Shown here piece by piece: positions 32,855 to 41,694 of a stretch of 43,099 nt of DNA. The first letter of the stretch is position 1. Each line of letters starts with the position of its first letter. Made by a program: the position numbers and the translations under genes. Location of the stretch: NCBI RefSeq assembly GCF_004342445.1, contig NZ_SLWW01000019.1:1-43099 (forward strand). Direction: 5' to 3'. The notes beneath the pieces were generated by a model, which saw nothing but the letters and a program-made list of their open reading frames with translations, did no database searches and was not told the DNA's origin. This stretch comes from Rhodovulum euryhalinum. Lineage in GTDB: Bacteria; Pseudomonadota; Alphaproteobacteria; Rhodobacterales; Rhodobacteraceae.

Positions 32855-33721
32855 TCAGCCCCGGGCCCGGTCGATTGCCGCGGCGATTGCGTCGACGAAA
32901 TCGGCCTCGTCCCGCAGCGCCGCCATGTCGGCCGCCGCCACCTTGACCCCCCAGTTCCGCGCCATCGCCGCATAGCGCGGCCGGCGATGGGCCAGCGCGC
33001 GGGCATAGGTCCAGCGCACGAAGGCGTCGGGGTCGACCTCGGCCTCGGTCAGGCCCGTCTCGTCCAGATAGGCGGCCCAGGCCGCGTGCAGGAAGTCGGG
33101 CTGGTAGTACATCGGTTTCGGCGCCCGGTCGAAGCGGCGGACCAGGTCCGCGGTATGCGCCTCGGTGCCCTCTATCCAGACCAGAAGCAAGTGGCGGGAC
33201 AGCGTGGTCAGGACCTCGTCCTCGGGGTTCTCGGGGTCCACCACCTCGCAGATCGAGCCGCCCGAATCGCAGACGAAATTGCCATAGTCGTAAAGATCTT
33301 CGGCCCGGTCGATGAAGCGCGGCGTGTCCAGCAGCGCGCTGATCTCGGCCAGCCGGTGTTCTTCCTGACGGCGCATGTATTCGTCGAAGGGCAGGCCGCC
33401 CCGCTCGGGTGCGCCCGGCTTGCCGAGATAGGTCGACAGCGGCGCAAGGTTGTCAAAGGTGATGTTGGACGCGATGTAGACGCTGTCCGACAGCAACAGT
33501 TCGCGCAACAGCGGCACCTTCATCGCCTCGCGCTTGAAATTGTCGGCGATCAGTTCGCCCATGTAGCGGGTGCCGATGCGGTAATCGACCGAGTAATGGA
33601 ACCAGCCGCCCTGCGTCCGCAGCATGGTCGAGACATGGGTCTTGCCCAGCCCGGACATGCCGAACAGAAGGACGCGCTTCTTTGGCGCCGCGCGCCACTC
33701 CTCGCCTGTTCCGTAGATCAT
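32855..33721 (-). CDS. uncharacterised P-loop ATPase
   Basis: This protein of about 288 residues has a Walker A motif near the N-terminus (GMSGLGKTH) after RVLLFG, and a long acidic/aromatic region (YSVDYRIGTRYMGELIADNF) that suggests a nucleotide kinase-like fold. The C-terminal third is helical and Ala-rich. I do not recognise a function. The ATG at 33721 gives MIYGTGEEW. A TTG at 33781 is in frame and would add 20 residues, but with no clear binding site. It is a single minus-strand gene between metA and the broken porin-like gene. Confidence 0.7.
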   Translation of the reverse strand: MIYGTGEEWRAAPKKRVLLFGMSGLGKTHVSTMLRTQGGWFHYSVDYRIGTRYMGELIADNFKREAMKVPLLRELLLSDSVYIASNITFDNLAPLSTYLGKPGAPERGGLPFDEYMRRQEEHRLAEISALLDTPRFIDRAEDLYDYGNFVCDSGGSICEVVDPENPEDEVLTTLSRHLLLVWIEGTEAHTADLVRRFDRAPKPMYYQPDFLHAAWAAYLDETGLTEAEVDPDAFVRWTYARALAHRRPRYAAMARNWGVKVAAADMAALRDEADFVDAIAAAIDRARG

Positions 33722-33789
33722 CTGCCCGGTCGCCTCTGCAAATCCGGCCCATCTGGTAGCGGGCGGCTGCGGGGCGGTCAAACGAATCC

Positions 33790-33834
33790 GCCCGGCCGAA
33801 GGGCCGGGCGTCGCGGGACCGGGCCGAAGGCCCG
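33790..33834 (-). terminator. two tandem GC hairpins after the FadL-like gene
   Basis: An 8-base perfect stem (GCCCGGCC, GAAG loop, GGCCGGGC, 33790-33809) and a 6-base stem (CGGGCC, GAA, GGCCCG, 33820-33834) lie just after the stop of the FadL-like gene on the minus strand. The repeated core GGCCGAAGG links them. There is no T-run. They probably mark a transcript end. Confidence 0.55.
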
Positions 33835-33835
33835 C

Positions 33836-34948
33836 TCAGAACGAATAGCCGACGCGCATGCCGAAGCCCCAGCCGGAGTTGCCGCGGAAATCGCCGTTCA
33901 GGCTGCGACTGGTCGCGTCACCGATATCGACATAGCGCAGGCCGCCGGTCAGCTTGATATTGTCGCGGGTATAGGTCGCTGCGACTCCGATGGAGGTATA
34001 GCCATCAGTTGGGCCAAGGTTGCCGGTGATGTTGCCGTTGCTTTCCTCGTAGCCCAGCAGAACGGCACCCGACCAGGTCTCGTTGAACTTGCGGCCCAGG
34101 CCGAGATTGTAGGTGATCCGGTCATCCTCTTAATCGACAAGCGCGTTGCCTGGATAGACATTGCGGTATTCGTCGGGGTCGATGGTGAATTCGGTCCAGT
34201 TCACCCAGCGGATCGAGCCGAAGAGCAGCGTGTCGGGCGCGATCCCGGTCTGGAATTCCAGGTTGATCGATTCCGGGATCTCGGTCTTGAAAGTGCCCGC
34301 GACCGGCAACCCGCCGGTCAGGATGCTGCTTTCGGTGGCGTCGAAATCATGGGTGATGGCGGAATTGTAGCTTAGGGCCACCCGGGCCGCGATCTCGGGC
34401 CTTTCCCAGGCCACGCCCACAACATAGCCGAAATCGGTTTCTTCCGATGTTTTCAGCGCATAGGGCGGCGCCGCCGGGACAGGCGGCGGGTTCGGGATCG
34501 AGACGATCCCCGAGGTCTGCATCACCCGCACCCCGCCGATCAGGCTGATGCTGGACGGCAGCTTGTAGCGGATGAAGCCGGTGATTGCATTGTTCTTGAG
34601 TTCCGCCGTCGTGCCCTGGATCGGATAGCCCGTGCCCAGCGGGTAATCGACATTGGCGCCGATCGGCTGATCGAACACGATGGCAAGGTCGATCTGGTCC
34701 GTCAGGGCATGCTTGTAGGCCAGCGTTACATTGGTGAAGCTATCAAGCATGTTGCCCGAGCCCGCCGGGGCGAAAGGGGCGCCGACGCGGCCCGATACGC
34801 TGGGCTCGAAATAGCTGAAGGAAAACTCGGCGTAGTTGCCCTTCTCGAACAGGATCCCGACCGACTGGGTTGACCGTTCAACCCCACCGGCATGGGCGGC
34901 ACCTGCGCCGAGGGCGGCGAGGACGGTGCCAGTCACCAGATGCTTCAT
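33836..34948 (-). pseudogene. FadL/OmpP1-type outer membrane protein with in-frame stop
   Basis: This gene encodes a FadL-type outer membrane barrel for hydrophobic substrates. The signal peptide is at residues 1-20, followed by repeated beta-strands with aromatic girdles (for example FEKGNYAEFSFSYFEP). At codon 273 (34130-34132, minus strand) an in-frame TAA interrupts it. Reading on in the same frame gives EDDRITYNLGLGRKF and further strands ending in G-M-R-V-G-Y-S-F and a TGA at 33836, exactly the C-terminal Phe expected of an outer membrane barrel. The whole would be about 370 residues. One base change (TAC or TAT to TAA, Tyr to stop) explains it. GGGAGGGAAG precedes the ATG. Confidence 0.85.
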
Positions 34949-35050
34949 CTTCCCTCCCAGACACATTGTTTCCGGGATGACGCTAGTGTGACCGGCCTCG
35001 AACGGTCAATTGCAAACGCTGCGTTAGGGCCCGCGCGCGCGGCTTTGTCG

Positions 35051-35926
35051 TCATGCGTGTTGTCGAGGGCGCAGTTCCGATCTCAGGTTGAGGACGTTCG
35101 CCACGAGGATCACCGCCGCGCCAAGGAACACCGCGGCCTCCAGCGGCTCGCCATAGAGCGCCATGCCGACGATGGCGATCACCGGCAGGCGCAGGAAATC
35201 GAGCGGCATGACGATGCTGGCGGGAGCCACCATCAGCGCGCTGGTCAGGCAGAAATGCGCCACCAGCCCCGCCACCCCGATCACCGCAAGCGGTACCCAT
35301 GTCGCGGCCGTGGGCCAGGCGATCGCGCCGTCGGCCCCGGCGCAGATCAGTCCCATCGCGGCCTGCATCACCGTCAGCCAGAACAGGATCGAAACGATGG
35401 ACTGGCTCGCCGTCAGCCGCTTGGTGAACAGCGCCGAGCCGGCAAAGCAGATCGCCGCCCCCAGCGCCGCCAGCGCGCCGGGCTCCAGCGCCGCGGGATC
35501 GGGGCGGGCGACGATCAGGATGCCGGCAAACCCGGTCAGCGCCGCCAGCGCCCGCGCCCGGGTCAGCCGTTCGCCCAGGACCAGCGGCGCCAGCACCGCA
35601 ACCCAGAGCGGCGCGGTGAATTCCATCGCGAAGACCTGCGCAAGCGGGATCAGCGCGATTGCCAGGAACCACAGGTTCTGCCCTGCAAAATGGCAGACAT
35701 TGCGCACAAGGTGCAGGCCGAGCCTTTGGCGCGACACCTCGCCCAGCCGCCCGGCAAGGCCGGCGACGGCGACCACCAGCACGATCCCGATCAGCGAGCG
35801 GTAGAGCATCAGCTCGAACGTATCGAGTTCGAACGTGACCTGGCGGCCCGCCACCGCCATGGACGAGAACGACACGATCGCCCCGGTCATCCACAGCGCC
35901 GCACGGCCTATATTGGCCTCGCTCAT
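35051..35926 (-). CDS. EamA/DMT family transporter
   Basis: This 291-residue inner membrane protein has about ten hydrophobic segments in two similar halves, the layout of drug/metabolite (EamA, RhaT/YdcZ-like) transporters. MEFTAPLWVAVLAPLVLGE in the first half and MPLDFLRLPVIAIVGMALYGE in the second match paired EamA motifs. The ATG at 35926 lies 7 bases after the guaA stop, so guaA and this gene probably form one transcript. Substrate unknown. An in-frame earlier start would overlap guaA and is less likely. Confidence 0.87.
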   Translation of the reverse strand: MSEANIGRAALWMTGAIVSFSSMAVAGRQVTFELDTFELMLYRSLIGIVLVVAVAGLAGRLGEVSRQRLGLHLVRNVCHFAGQNLWFLAIALIPLAQVFAMEFTAPLWVAVLAPLVLGERLTRARALAALTGFAGILIVARPDPAALEPGALAALGAAICFAGSALFTKRLTASQSIVSILFWLTVMQAAMGLICAGADGAIAWPTAATWVPLAVIGVAGLVAHFCLTSALMVAPASIVMPLDFLRLPVIAIVGMALYGEPLEAAVFLGAAVILVANVLNLRSELRPRQHA

Positions 35927-35933
35927 GGCGGGG

Positions 35934-37493
35934 TCATTCCCACTCGATCGTGCCCGGCGGCTTCGAGGTGATGTCATAGGTCACCCGGTTGATGCCTTTG
36001 ACTTCATTGATGATCCGCGTGGCGGTCTCGGACAGGAAGTCGTGGCTGAACGGGTAGTAATCCGCGGTCATGCCGTCGACCGAGGTGACCGCCCGCAGTG
36101 CGCAGGCGAAATCGTAGGTCCGCCCGTCGCCCATCACGCCCACGGTGCGCACGGGCAGGATCGCGACGAAGGCCTGCCAGATCTCGTCATACAGCCCGTG
36201 GCGGCGGATCTGGTCGATATAGACCGCGTCGGCCTTGCGCAGGATCTCCAGCTTTTCGCGCGTGATCTCGCCGGGGCAACGGATCGCGAGGCCCGGGCCG
36301 GGGAAGGGGTGGCGGCCGATGAAGCTGGCGGGCAGGCCCAGTTCGTGACCCAGTGCGCGGACCTCGTCCTTGAACAGCTCGCGCAAGGGTTCCACGAGTT
36401 TCAGCCCCATCTTCTCGGGCAGCCCGCCGACGTTGTGATGGCTCTTGATCGTGACCGAGGGGCCGCCGGAAAACGACACCGATTCAATGACATCGGGGTA
36501 AAGCGTGCCCTGCGCCAGGAACTCGGCCCCACCGACCTCGGCGGCGTGTTTCTGGAACACGTCGATGAACAGCTTGCCGATGGTCTTGCGCTTGACCTCC
36601 GGGTCCGAGACGCCGTCCAGCGCGCCGAGGAACAGGTCGGACTCGTCGGCATGGATCAGCGGAATGTTGTAGTGGTCGCGGAACATCGCGACGACTTCCT
36701 CGGCCTCGTTCTGCCGCAGAAGCCCGTGATCGACGAAGACGCAGGTCAGCTGGTCGCCGATCGCCTCGTGGATCAGCACCGCCGCGACCGACGAATCGAC
36801 GCCCCCCGACAACCCGCAGATGACCTTGGCCCCGCCCACCTGATCGCGGATTTTCTGAATGGCTTCCTCGCGATAGGCGCCCATTGTCCAGTCGCCCGTG
36901 AAGCCCGCCAACTGCACGAAATTCGCGTAAAGCGTCCGGCCGTTCGGGGTGTGGTGCACCTCCGGGTGGAACTGCACGGCGTAGAAGCGGCGCGCGGGGT
37001 CGGCGGTGATCGCGAAGGGGGCGCCGGGCGAGGTGCCCAGGACCTGGAAACCCGGTGCAATTTCAGCGACATGGTCGCCGTGGCTCATCCAGACCTGTTC
37101 GCGGCCGTCGCGGAACCAGCCGGACAGGAAGTCGTCGTTTTCACCCGCCCTTTCAACATAGGCGCGGCCGAATTCGGCGGTGGCGTGCTCGCCCGCCTCG
37201 ACCCGGCCGCCGAGGTTCTGCATCATCACCTGCTGGCCATAGCAGATCCCGAGGATCGGCACGCCAAGGTCGTAGACCGACCGGGGCGGGCGCGGGCTGC
37301 CCGGCCGCGTCACCGAATCCGGTCCGCCTGAAAAGATCACGGCCCTCGGTGCGAAGTCGGCCAGAAAGGCGTCGGTGACGGTCTGGTAGGGGTGGATTTC
37401 GCAGTAGACGTTCAGCTCGCGCAGGCGCCGCGCGATCAGCTGGGTCACCTGGCTTCCGAAGTCGATGATGAGAAGGCGGTCATGCTGGGTCAT
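35934..37493 (-). CDS. guaA: GMP synthase (glutamine-hydrolysing)
   Basis: GuaA converts XMP, ATP and glutamine to GMP. At 519 residues it is full length. The glutaminase half has G-I-C-Y-G-Q-Q with the catalytic Cys and HPEVHHT for the His-Glu pair. The synthetase half has [12 protein letters not shown], the PP-loop near residue 230, and the C-terminal dimerisation domain ending GTIEWE. Transcribed with the EamA gene. A 263-base gap to the divergent mttB gene contains no further gene. Confidence 0.97.
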   Translation of the reverse strand: MTQHDRLLIIDFGSQVTQLIARRLRELNVYCEIHPYQTVTDAFLADFAPRAVIFSGGPDSVTRPGSPRPPRSVYDLGVPILGICYGQQVMMQNLGGRVEAGEHATAEFGRAYVERAGENDDFLSGWFRDGREQVWMSHGDHVAEIAPGFQVLGTSPGAPFAITADPARRFYAVQFHPEVHHTPNGRTLYANFVQLAGFTGDWTMGAYREEAIQKIRDQVGGAKVICGLSGGVDSSVAAVLIHEAIGDQLTCVFVDHGLLRQNEAEEVVAMFRDHYNIPLIHADESDLFLGALDGVSDPEVKRKTIGKLFIDVFQKHAAEVGGAEFLAQGTLYPDVIESVSFSGGPSVTIKSHHNVGGLPEKMGLKLVEPLRELFKDEVRALGHELGLPASFIGRHPFPGPGLAIRCPGEITREKLEILRKADAVYIDQIRRHGLYDEIWQAFVAILPVRTVGVMGDGRTYDFACALRAVTSVDGMTADYYPFSHDFLSETATRIINEVKGINRVTYDITSKPPGTIEWE

Positions 37494-37756
37494 GTCAGGT
37501 CTGATAGGGCCGGTCGGGGATGCGCGCAAGCCTGCGCCGCCGCCGCCCGCGCAGCCTTTCGGCCTTTTGCGCAGGGAAGACGGGGCGGCCCTCGGGGCCA
37601 CGGTCTGGTCCGGATACGCTTGCGGGCCGCACGCAGCACCGATGCGGGGCGCAGATGTCGCACTTGGCAATGGAAAGGGCGGAAATCGGCCGCCCCCGGT
37701 GCGGTCTTGGCGCTAGATACCGGGGCGGCTGAGACGACCAGCGACAGGAGATATGC

Positions 37757-39310
37757 ATGGGCGAGGCGGAACTGCAGGGCGCGCGCGGACGGGGCCGGGC
37801 GGGCGGCGGTGCGGCACGGCGCGCGGCGCGCACCGGCCTGTCGGTCGAGACCGCCCGCTTCATCGAGCGCAACATTCCCGATTTCGAACTGCTGACCCTC
37901 GAGGCGCTGGAGATCATCGAGACCAATGCCGAGCGCGTGCTGGAAGAGATCGGCGTCAGCTTCGTCGACAATCCCGCCGCGCTGGACCGCTGGCGGGCGG
38001 CCGGGGCGGACGTCCAGGGCGAGCGGGTGCGCCTGCCCCGCGGTCTTGCCCGGCATCTTTGCGCCACCGCCCCCGCGCGCTTTACCCAGCATGCCCGCAA
38101 CCCCGAGCGCAATGTCGAGATCGGCGGGCGAAACCTTGTGCTGGCACCGGTTTACGGGCCGCCCTTCGTGCGGGATCTCGACGGCGGGCGGCGCTATGCC
38201 ACGATCGAGGATTTCCGCCGCTTCGTGCGCCTGGGCCAGATGTCGAAATGGCTGCACCATTCCGGCGGCACGGTCTGCGAGCCGACGGACGTGGCCGTGA
38301 ACAAGCGCCATCTCGACATGCTGCTGGCGCACATGACGCTGTCGGACAAGCCGTTCATGGGGTCGGTGACCGAACCCTCGCGGGCGCGTGATTCGGTCGA
38401 GATGTGCGAGGTGCTGTTCGGGCGCGACTTCGTCGCGGAAAACACGGTGATGACGTCGCTTATCAACATCAACTCGCCGCTCACCTTCGATGCGACGATG
38501 ATGGGCGCGCTCGAGGTCTATGCCGCGGCGAACCAGGCCTGCATCGTCTCGCCCTTCATCGTCGGGGGTGCCATGGCGCCCGTGTCGGTTGCCGGCACGC
38601 TGACCCAGGTGCTGGCTGAGGTGCTGGCGGGCGTGGCGTATTCACAGTTGATTCGCCCCGGCGCCCCGGTGATCTTCGGCGCCTTCGTCACCTCGATCGA
38701 CATGAATTCGGGGGCGCCCACCTTCGGTACCCCCGAGGCCAGCCAGATCCTGTTCGGCGCGGGCCAGTTGGCCCGGCGGATGGGGCTGCCGTTCCGGTCG
38801 GGCGGGGGGTTGTGCGGATCCAAGCTGCCCGATGCGCAGGCGGCCTACGAGACGGCGAACACGCTGAACGCTGCGCTTCTGGGTGGCGTGAACTTCATGC
38901 TGCATGCCTGCGGCTGGCTGGAAGGCGGGCTGGTGGCGAGCATCGAGAAATTCGTGATGGATGCCGACCAGCTGGGCGCGCTGCACAAGATGGCCGCGGG
39001 CGTGGCGATGGACCAGGAGGCGCAGGCGATGGACGCGCTGGCCGAGGTCGGGCCGGGCGGGCATTTTCTGGGCTGCGCCCATACGCAGGCAAATTTCCAG
39101 CGGGCGTTCTGGCGCTCCGAGCTGCTGGACTACAAGCCGTTCGAGACCTGGGACGAGGAAGGCGCGCGCGACACCGCGACCCTGGCCTCCGAGTGGGCGA
39201 AAAGGCTTCTGGCCCAGTATCAGCCGCCACCGCTGGACGAGGGCGTGCGCGAGGCGCTTGAAGCCCATGTCGCGCGGCGCAAGGCCGAGATGCCCGACGC
39301 CTTTGTCTGA
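37757..39310 (+). CDS. MttB-family methyltransferase (non-pyrrolysine)
   Basis: This 517-residue protein belongs to the trimethylamine methyltransferase (MttB) superfamily. Its TIM-barrel core contains TSLININSPLTFD and GGAMAPVSVAGTLTQVLAEV. Archaeal MttB needs pyrrolysine encoded by an in-frame UAG. None occurs here, so it is a non-pyrrolysine type like MtgB, which demethylates glycine betaine. The substrate here is open: glycine betaine or another quaternary amine. It needs a corrinoid partner, and the only one in the window is at 15025-15729, 22 kb away. AGGAG lies 7 bases before the ATG. It is convergent with the DUF6477 gene. Confidence 0.9.
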   Translation: MGEAELQGARGRGRAGGGAARRAARTGLSVETARFIERNIPDFELLTLEALEIIETNAERVLEEIGVSFVDNPAALDRWRAAGADVQGERVRLPRGLARHLCATAPARFTQHARNPERNVEIGGRNLVLAPVYGPPFVRDLDGGRRYATIEDFRRFVRLGQMSKWLHHSGGTVCEPTDVAVNKRHLDMLLAHMTLSDKPFMGSVTEPSRARDSVEMCEVLFGRDFVAENTVMTSLININSPLTFDATMMGALEVYAAANQACIVSPFIVGGAMAPVSVAGTLTQVLAEVLAGVAYSQLIRPGAPVIFGAFVTSIDMNSGAPTFGTPEASQILFGAGQLARRMGLPFRSGGGLCGSKLPDAQAAYETANTLNAALLGGVNFMLHACGWLEGGLVASIEKFVMDADQLGALHKMAAGVAMDQEAQAMDALAEVGPGGHFLGCAHTQANFQRAFWRSELLDYKPFETWDEEGARDTATLASEWAKRLLAQYQPPPLDEGVREALEAHVARRKAEMPDAFV

Positions 39311-39316
39311 GGCCGC

Positions 39317-39622
39317 TCAGGCCGCAATGCTGAGCGGAGGATGGGTCGCCGCGAAGGCCCGTGCCTCGGCCATCAGCGCGATCAGGATCTCGATGTGGCG
39401 GGCGTAGGAATAGCCTGCGTCGCCGCCCTGGCGGCGTTCGTCCATTCGGGCCTCGGCCTCGATCAGGCGATCGACCACCGCTTCGGTGTTGGTCGTGCGG
39501 GCGCCCGGAAGAAGGCGCGCGAGATCGCGCTCACGGCGATAGTCGGCAAGGCCGAAGCGCGCCGCCTGAACCATCAGGCGGGGGCGGCGGAGTTGGGCGA
39601 GCGGCGCGGGAACGTAGGACAT
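39317..39622 (-). CDS. DUF6477-type small protein
   Basis: This 101-residue helical, charged protein resembles the DUF6477 group: LRRPRLMVQAARFGLADYRR and a YARHIEILIALMAEARAF stretch near the C-terminus. No function is known. GGAGGC lies just before the ATG at 39622. It is divergent from the DUF6456 gene over a 231-base gap that carries a CtrA-like site, and the two genes are commonly seen together in Rhodobacteraceae as I recall. It could be a DNA-binding or adaptor protein. Confidence 0.7.
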   Translation of the reverse strand: MSYVPAPLAQLRRPRLMVQAARFGLADYRRERDLARLLPGARTTNTEAVVDRLIEAEARMDERRQGGDAGYSYARHIEILIALMAEARAFAATHPPLSIAA

Positions 39623-39757
39623 GGCAGAGCCTCCGATGATTTGATCGCAGCCAACATCGCACAACCCTGACGGGTGTTGCGCGACTGTGGATTACTGCGT
39701 ACGGAGGTTTCAGAACTCTTTACCGTTTAGAAACAATACTCAGCAACGTGTTCTTTG

Positions 39758-39772
39758 TTAACCGGACGGTAA
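39758..39772. promoter_or_regulatory. CtrA-like half-site pair
   Basis: TTAA-N7-GTAA lies between the divergent DUF6477 and DUF6456 genes. The CtrA consensus in alphaproteobacteria is TTAA-N7-TTAA(C). One half-site differs at one base. The flanking region is A+T rich for this genome. A single loose match by eye is weak evidence. Confidence 0.35.
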
Positions 39773-39853
39773 CCAATTCAACCTTGGATTGCATGCGGTA
39801 AAGGTAGACCCAAGACCCGTCCGGGTGCATCACGATCAGGAGGATGCCGCATC

Positions 39854-40948
39854 ATGGATTGCGTCACGCCGACGAATGGCGCGCCGAGTTGGCTGCCCCA
39901 GGCAGCCCGTTGGTATCTCGCCCATACCGAGGGTGGCTGCTCGCTCCGGGCGCTCGCGCGCAAGGAAGGCTGTCATCCCTCGACGGTGCTCCGCCAGGTA
40001 AGGCGGATCGAGACCCAGCGCGATGACCCCCTTGTCGACGAGGCCCTCGCCCGGCTGGGCGCACAGGCCCGCACTGCCTTACCGCCAAAGGAGATCCCTT
40101 CGATGACTGCCACGTTGCGCTCGGTCCGTCCGACGGCGGACGACGCCACCACAACCGGCGACGCGCGCCGCATCCTGCGCCGCCTGAACGAGCCGGGCGC
40201 CTTCCTCGCCGTCGCGCGCGACATGGAAAAGGCGGCTGTTCTGCGGGAGGGGCCGGATGGGCACACCACCCGCGTCGCGGTCGTCGACCGCACGGCGGCC
40301 GAGATGTTTGCGCTGAAGGACTGGATCTCGTGCCGTTCACGCGGGCGCGTCACGGTCTACGAGATCACCCAGGCCGGCCGGGCGGCGCTCAAGCGCATCC
40401 TCGCCGAGGACGAGGCGGCCCGGCCCGGTTTCGCCGAAGCGCCCGCGCCCTTCGCCGACCAGCACCGCGACTGTGAAACGGCGACCACCGACAAGGCCGA
40501 ACGCATCCGCTACAACCGCGCCGAATCACCTCTGTCGATCCTTGGCCGGCGCCGCGACAAGGACGGCACGCCATTCCTGACACCCGATCTTGTCGCCGCC
40601 GGCGAGCGGCTGCGCGAGGATTTCGAGGTCGCGCAGATGGGCCCGCGGGTTGCGCAGAACTGGGATCGATTTCTCACCGGCTCTGATCGTGGCGGATTCC
40701 AGCCCGGCAATGGTCCCCTCGATGGCCCGATGGGCGCGCGTGAGCGGGTCGCCTCGGCGTTGCGCGACCTCGGCCCCGGGCTTGGCGACGTGGTGCTGCG
40801 CTGTTGCTGCTTTCTTGAAGGGATGGAGCAGGTCGAGGAGCGGATGGGCTGGTCGGCGCGGTCGGGCAAGATCGTGCTCCGGATCGCCCTGCAACGCCTG
40901 AAGCGTCACTATGAACGTCTGGGTGATCGCGCCGGCCTGATCGGCTAG
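39854..40948 (+). CDS. DUF6456 helix-turn-helix protein
   Basis: This 364-residue protein has a helix-turn-helix near residues 20-55 (CSLRALARKEGCHPSTVLRQ) and a second winged-helix-like segment at about 145-190 that ends with ITQAGRAALKRIL. The C-terminal part, about 215-350, is the DUF6456-type domain with VVLRCCCFLEGMEQVE and a basic helix. It is probably a transcription factor with an unusual C-terminal domain. The CCC cluster could bind metal. AGGAGG lies 9 bases upstream of the ATG. It is the only gene on this strand before a 746-base empty stretch. Confidence 0.8.
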   Translation: MDCVTPTNGAPSWLPQAARWYLAHTEGGCSLRALARKEGCHPSTVLRQVRRIETQRDDPLVDEALARLGAQARTALPPKEIPSMTATLRSVRPTADDATTTGDARRILRRLNEPGAFLAVARDMEKAAVLREGPDGHTTRVAVVDRTAAEMFALKDWISCRSRGRVTVYEITQAGRAALKRILAEDEAARPGFAEAPAPFADQHRDCETATTDKAERIRYNRAESPLSILGRRRDKDGTPFLTPDLVAAGERLREDFEVAQMGPRVAQNWDRFLTGSDRGGFQPGNGPLDGPMGARERVASALRDLGPGLGDVVLRCCCFLEGMEQVEERMGWSARSGKIVLRIALQRLKRHYERLGDRAGLIG

Positions 40949-41694
40949 ACGCCGCGCTCATCCCCGCGGCATGTTCCTCGCCACGCCGGCGCCATGCGCC
41001 GGCAGATATCGCGCCCCTTCACGGTTCCTTGCAACCTGTGGGACGGCTTCGCACGACTGCGACCCTGGAAAACCCGACGAATCAGCTGCCATGGGCCGCA
41101 GGCCGCGCCTCCGCATGGTGCCGCCGGATACGGACCCGGGTTGCGACGGATTGTCCGGCACGGGCAGGGCCGCGGCGCCATTTCAGGGGCGCAAGGCGCC
41201 CTCCGCCACGCCATCACGCCGGCCAGTCGGCCGCGCAACTGCCAACGGGCTGACGATTTCGGACAGTCCGGCCCGCAAGGCGCCAGGCCGCGCCGCCCTT
41301 CGCCCACCGGTTCGTCGCGAGGCCGCGGCCATTCCCGCGGCGGGCCCGTCGCGACGGGGGTCTCGTTGTGCCTGATCCCGCATCGACCCGATCCCGCCGG
41401 ACCGGAACCGGCATCGAAGCCAGGGTCCAGCCCGGCTGTCCGGGGCGACCGGTACGAATTCGGCAGGGGCACCCGCGAACCGAGCGGGTCGGAACCTGTT
41501 AACCTTGATTTGTTTCCCGAAACGGGGCGTTGCGGGCGGGCAGTCCATATTTTGTGCAGAGCCGGAAACAAGTGCCCAAATTAAGCCCTGGAATGGTTCT
41601 CGAATTAGGCTCTTGTTCACGCAGTTCGGCCAATCTTTGACGTCAGAAGCTGCCGATGAACCTAAAATTTTCACTATCCTCAGGAACAAGTGTC
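40949..41694. other. 746-base stretch without a recognisable gene
   Basis: Short open frames occur on both strands, but none looks like a protein: they overlap, have biased Arg/Pro/Gly content from the high GC, and have no matching start signals. The first 500 bases are very GC-rich, the last 200 less so, with CTGTTAACC and AAAATTTTCACTATCC near the chemoreceptor start. The last part is a likely promoter region for that gene, but I see no clear -35/-10 pair. Confidence 0.6.
40985..41003 (+). terminator. possible terminator after the DUF6456 gene
   Basis: GCCGGCGC and GCGCCGGC pair perfectly around a CAT loop, 36 bases after the DUF6456 stop. No T-run follows, so the terminator status is uncertain. 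Confidence 0.45.

Noticed and set aside
37757-39310. Pyrrolysine in the MttB-family protein
   Set aside because: No in-frame UAG occurs in the reading frame, and the genome type is not known for pyrrolysine. A non-pyrrolysine homologue is the plain reading.
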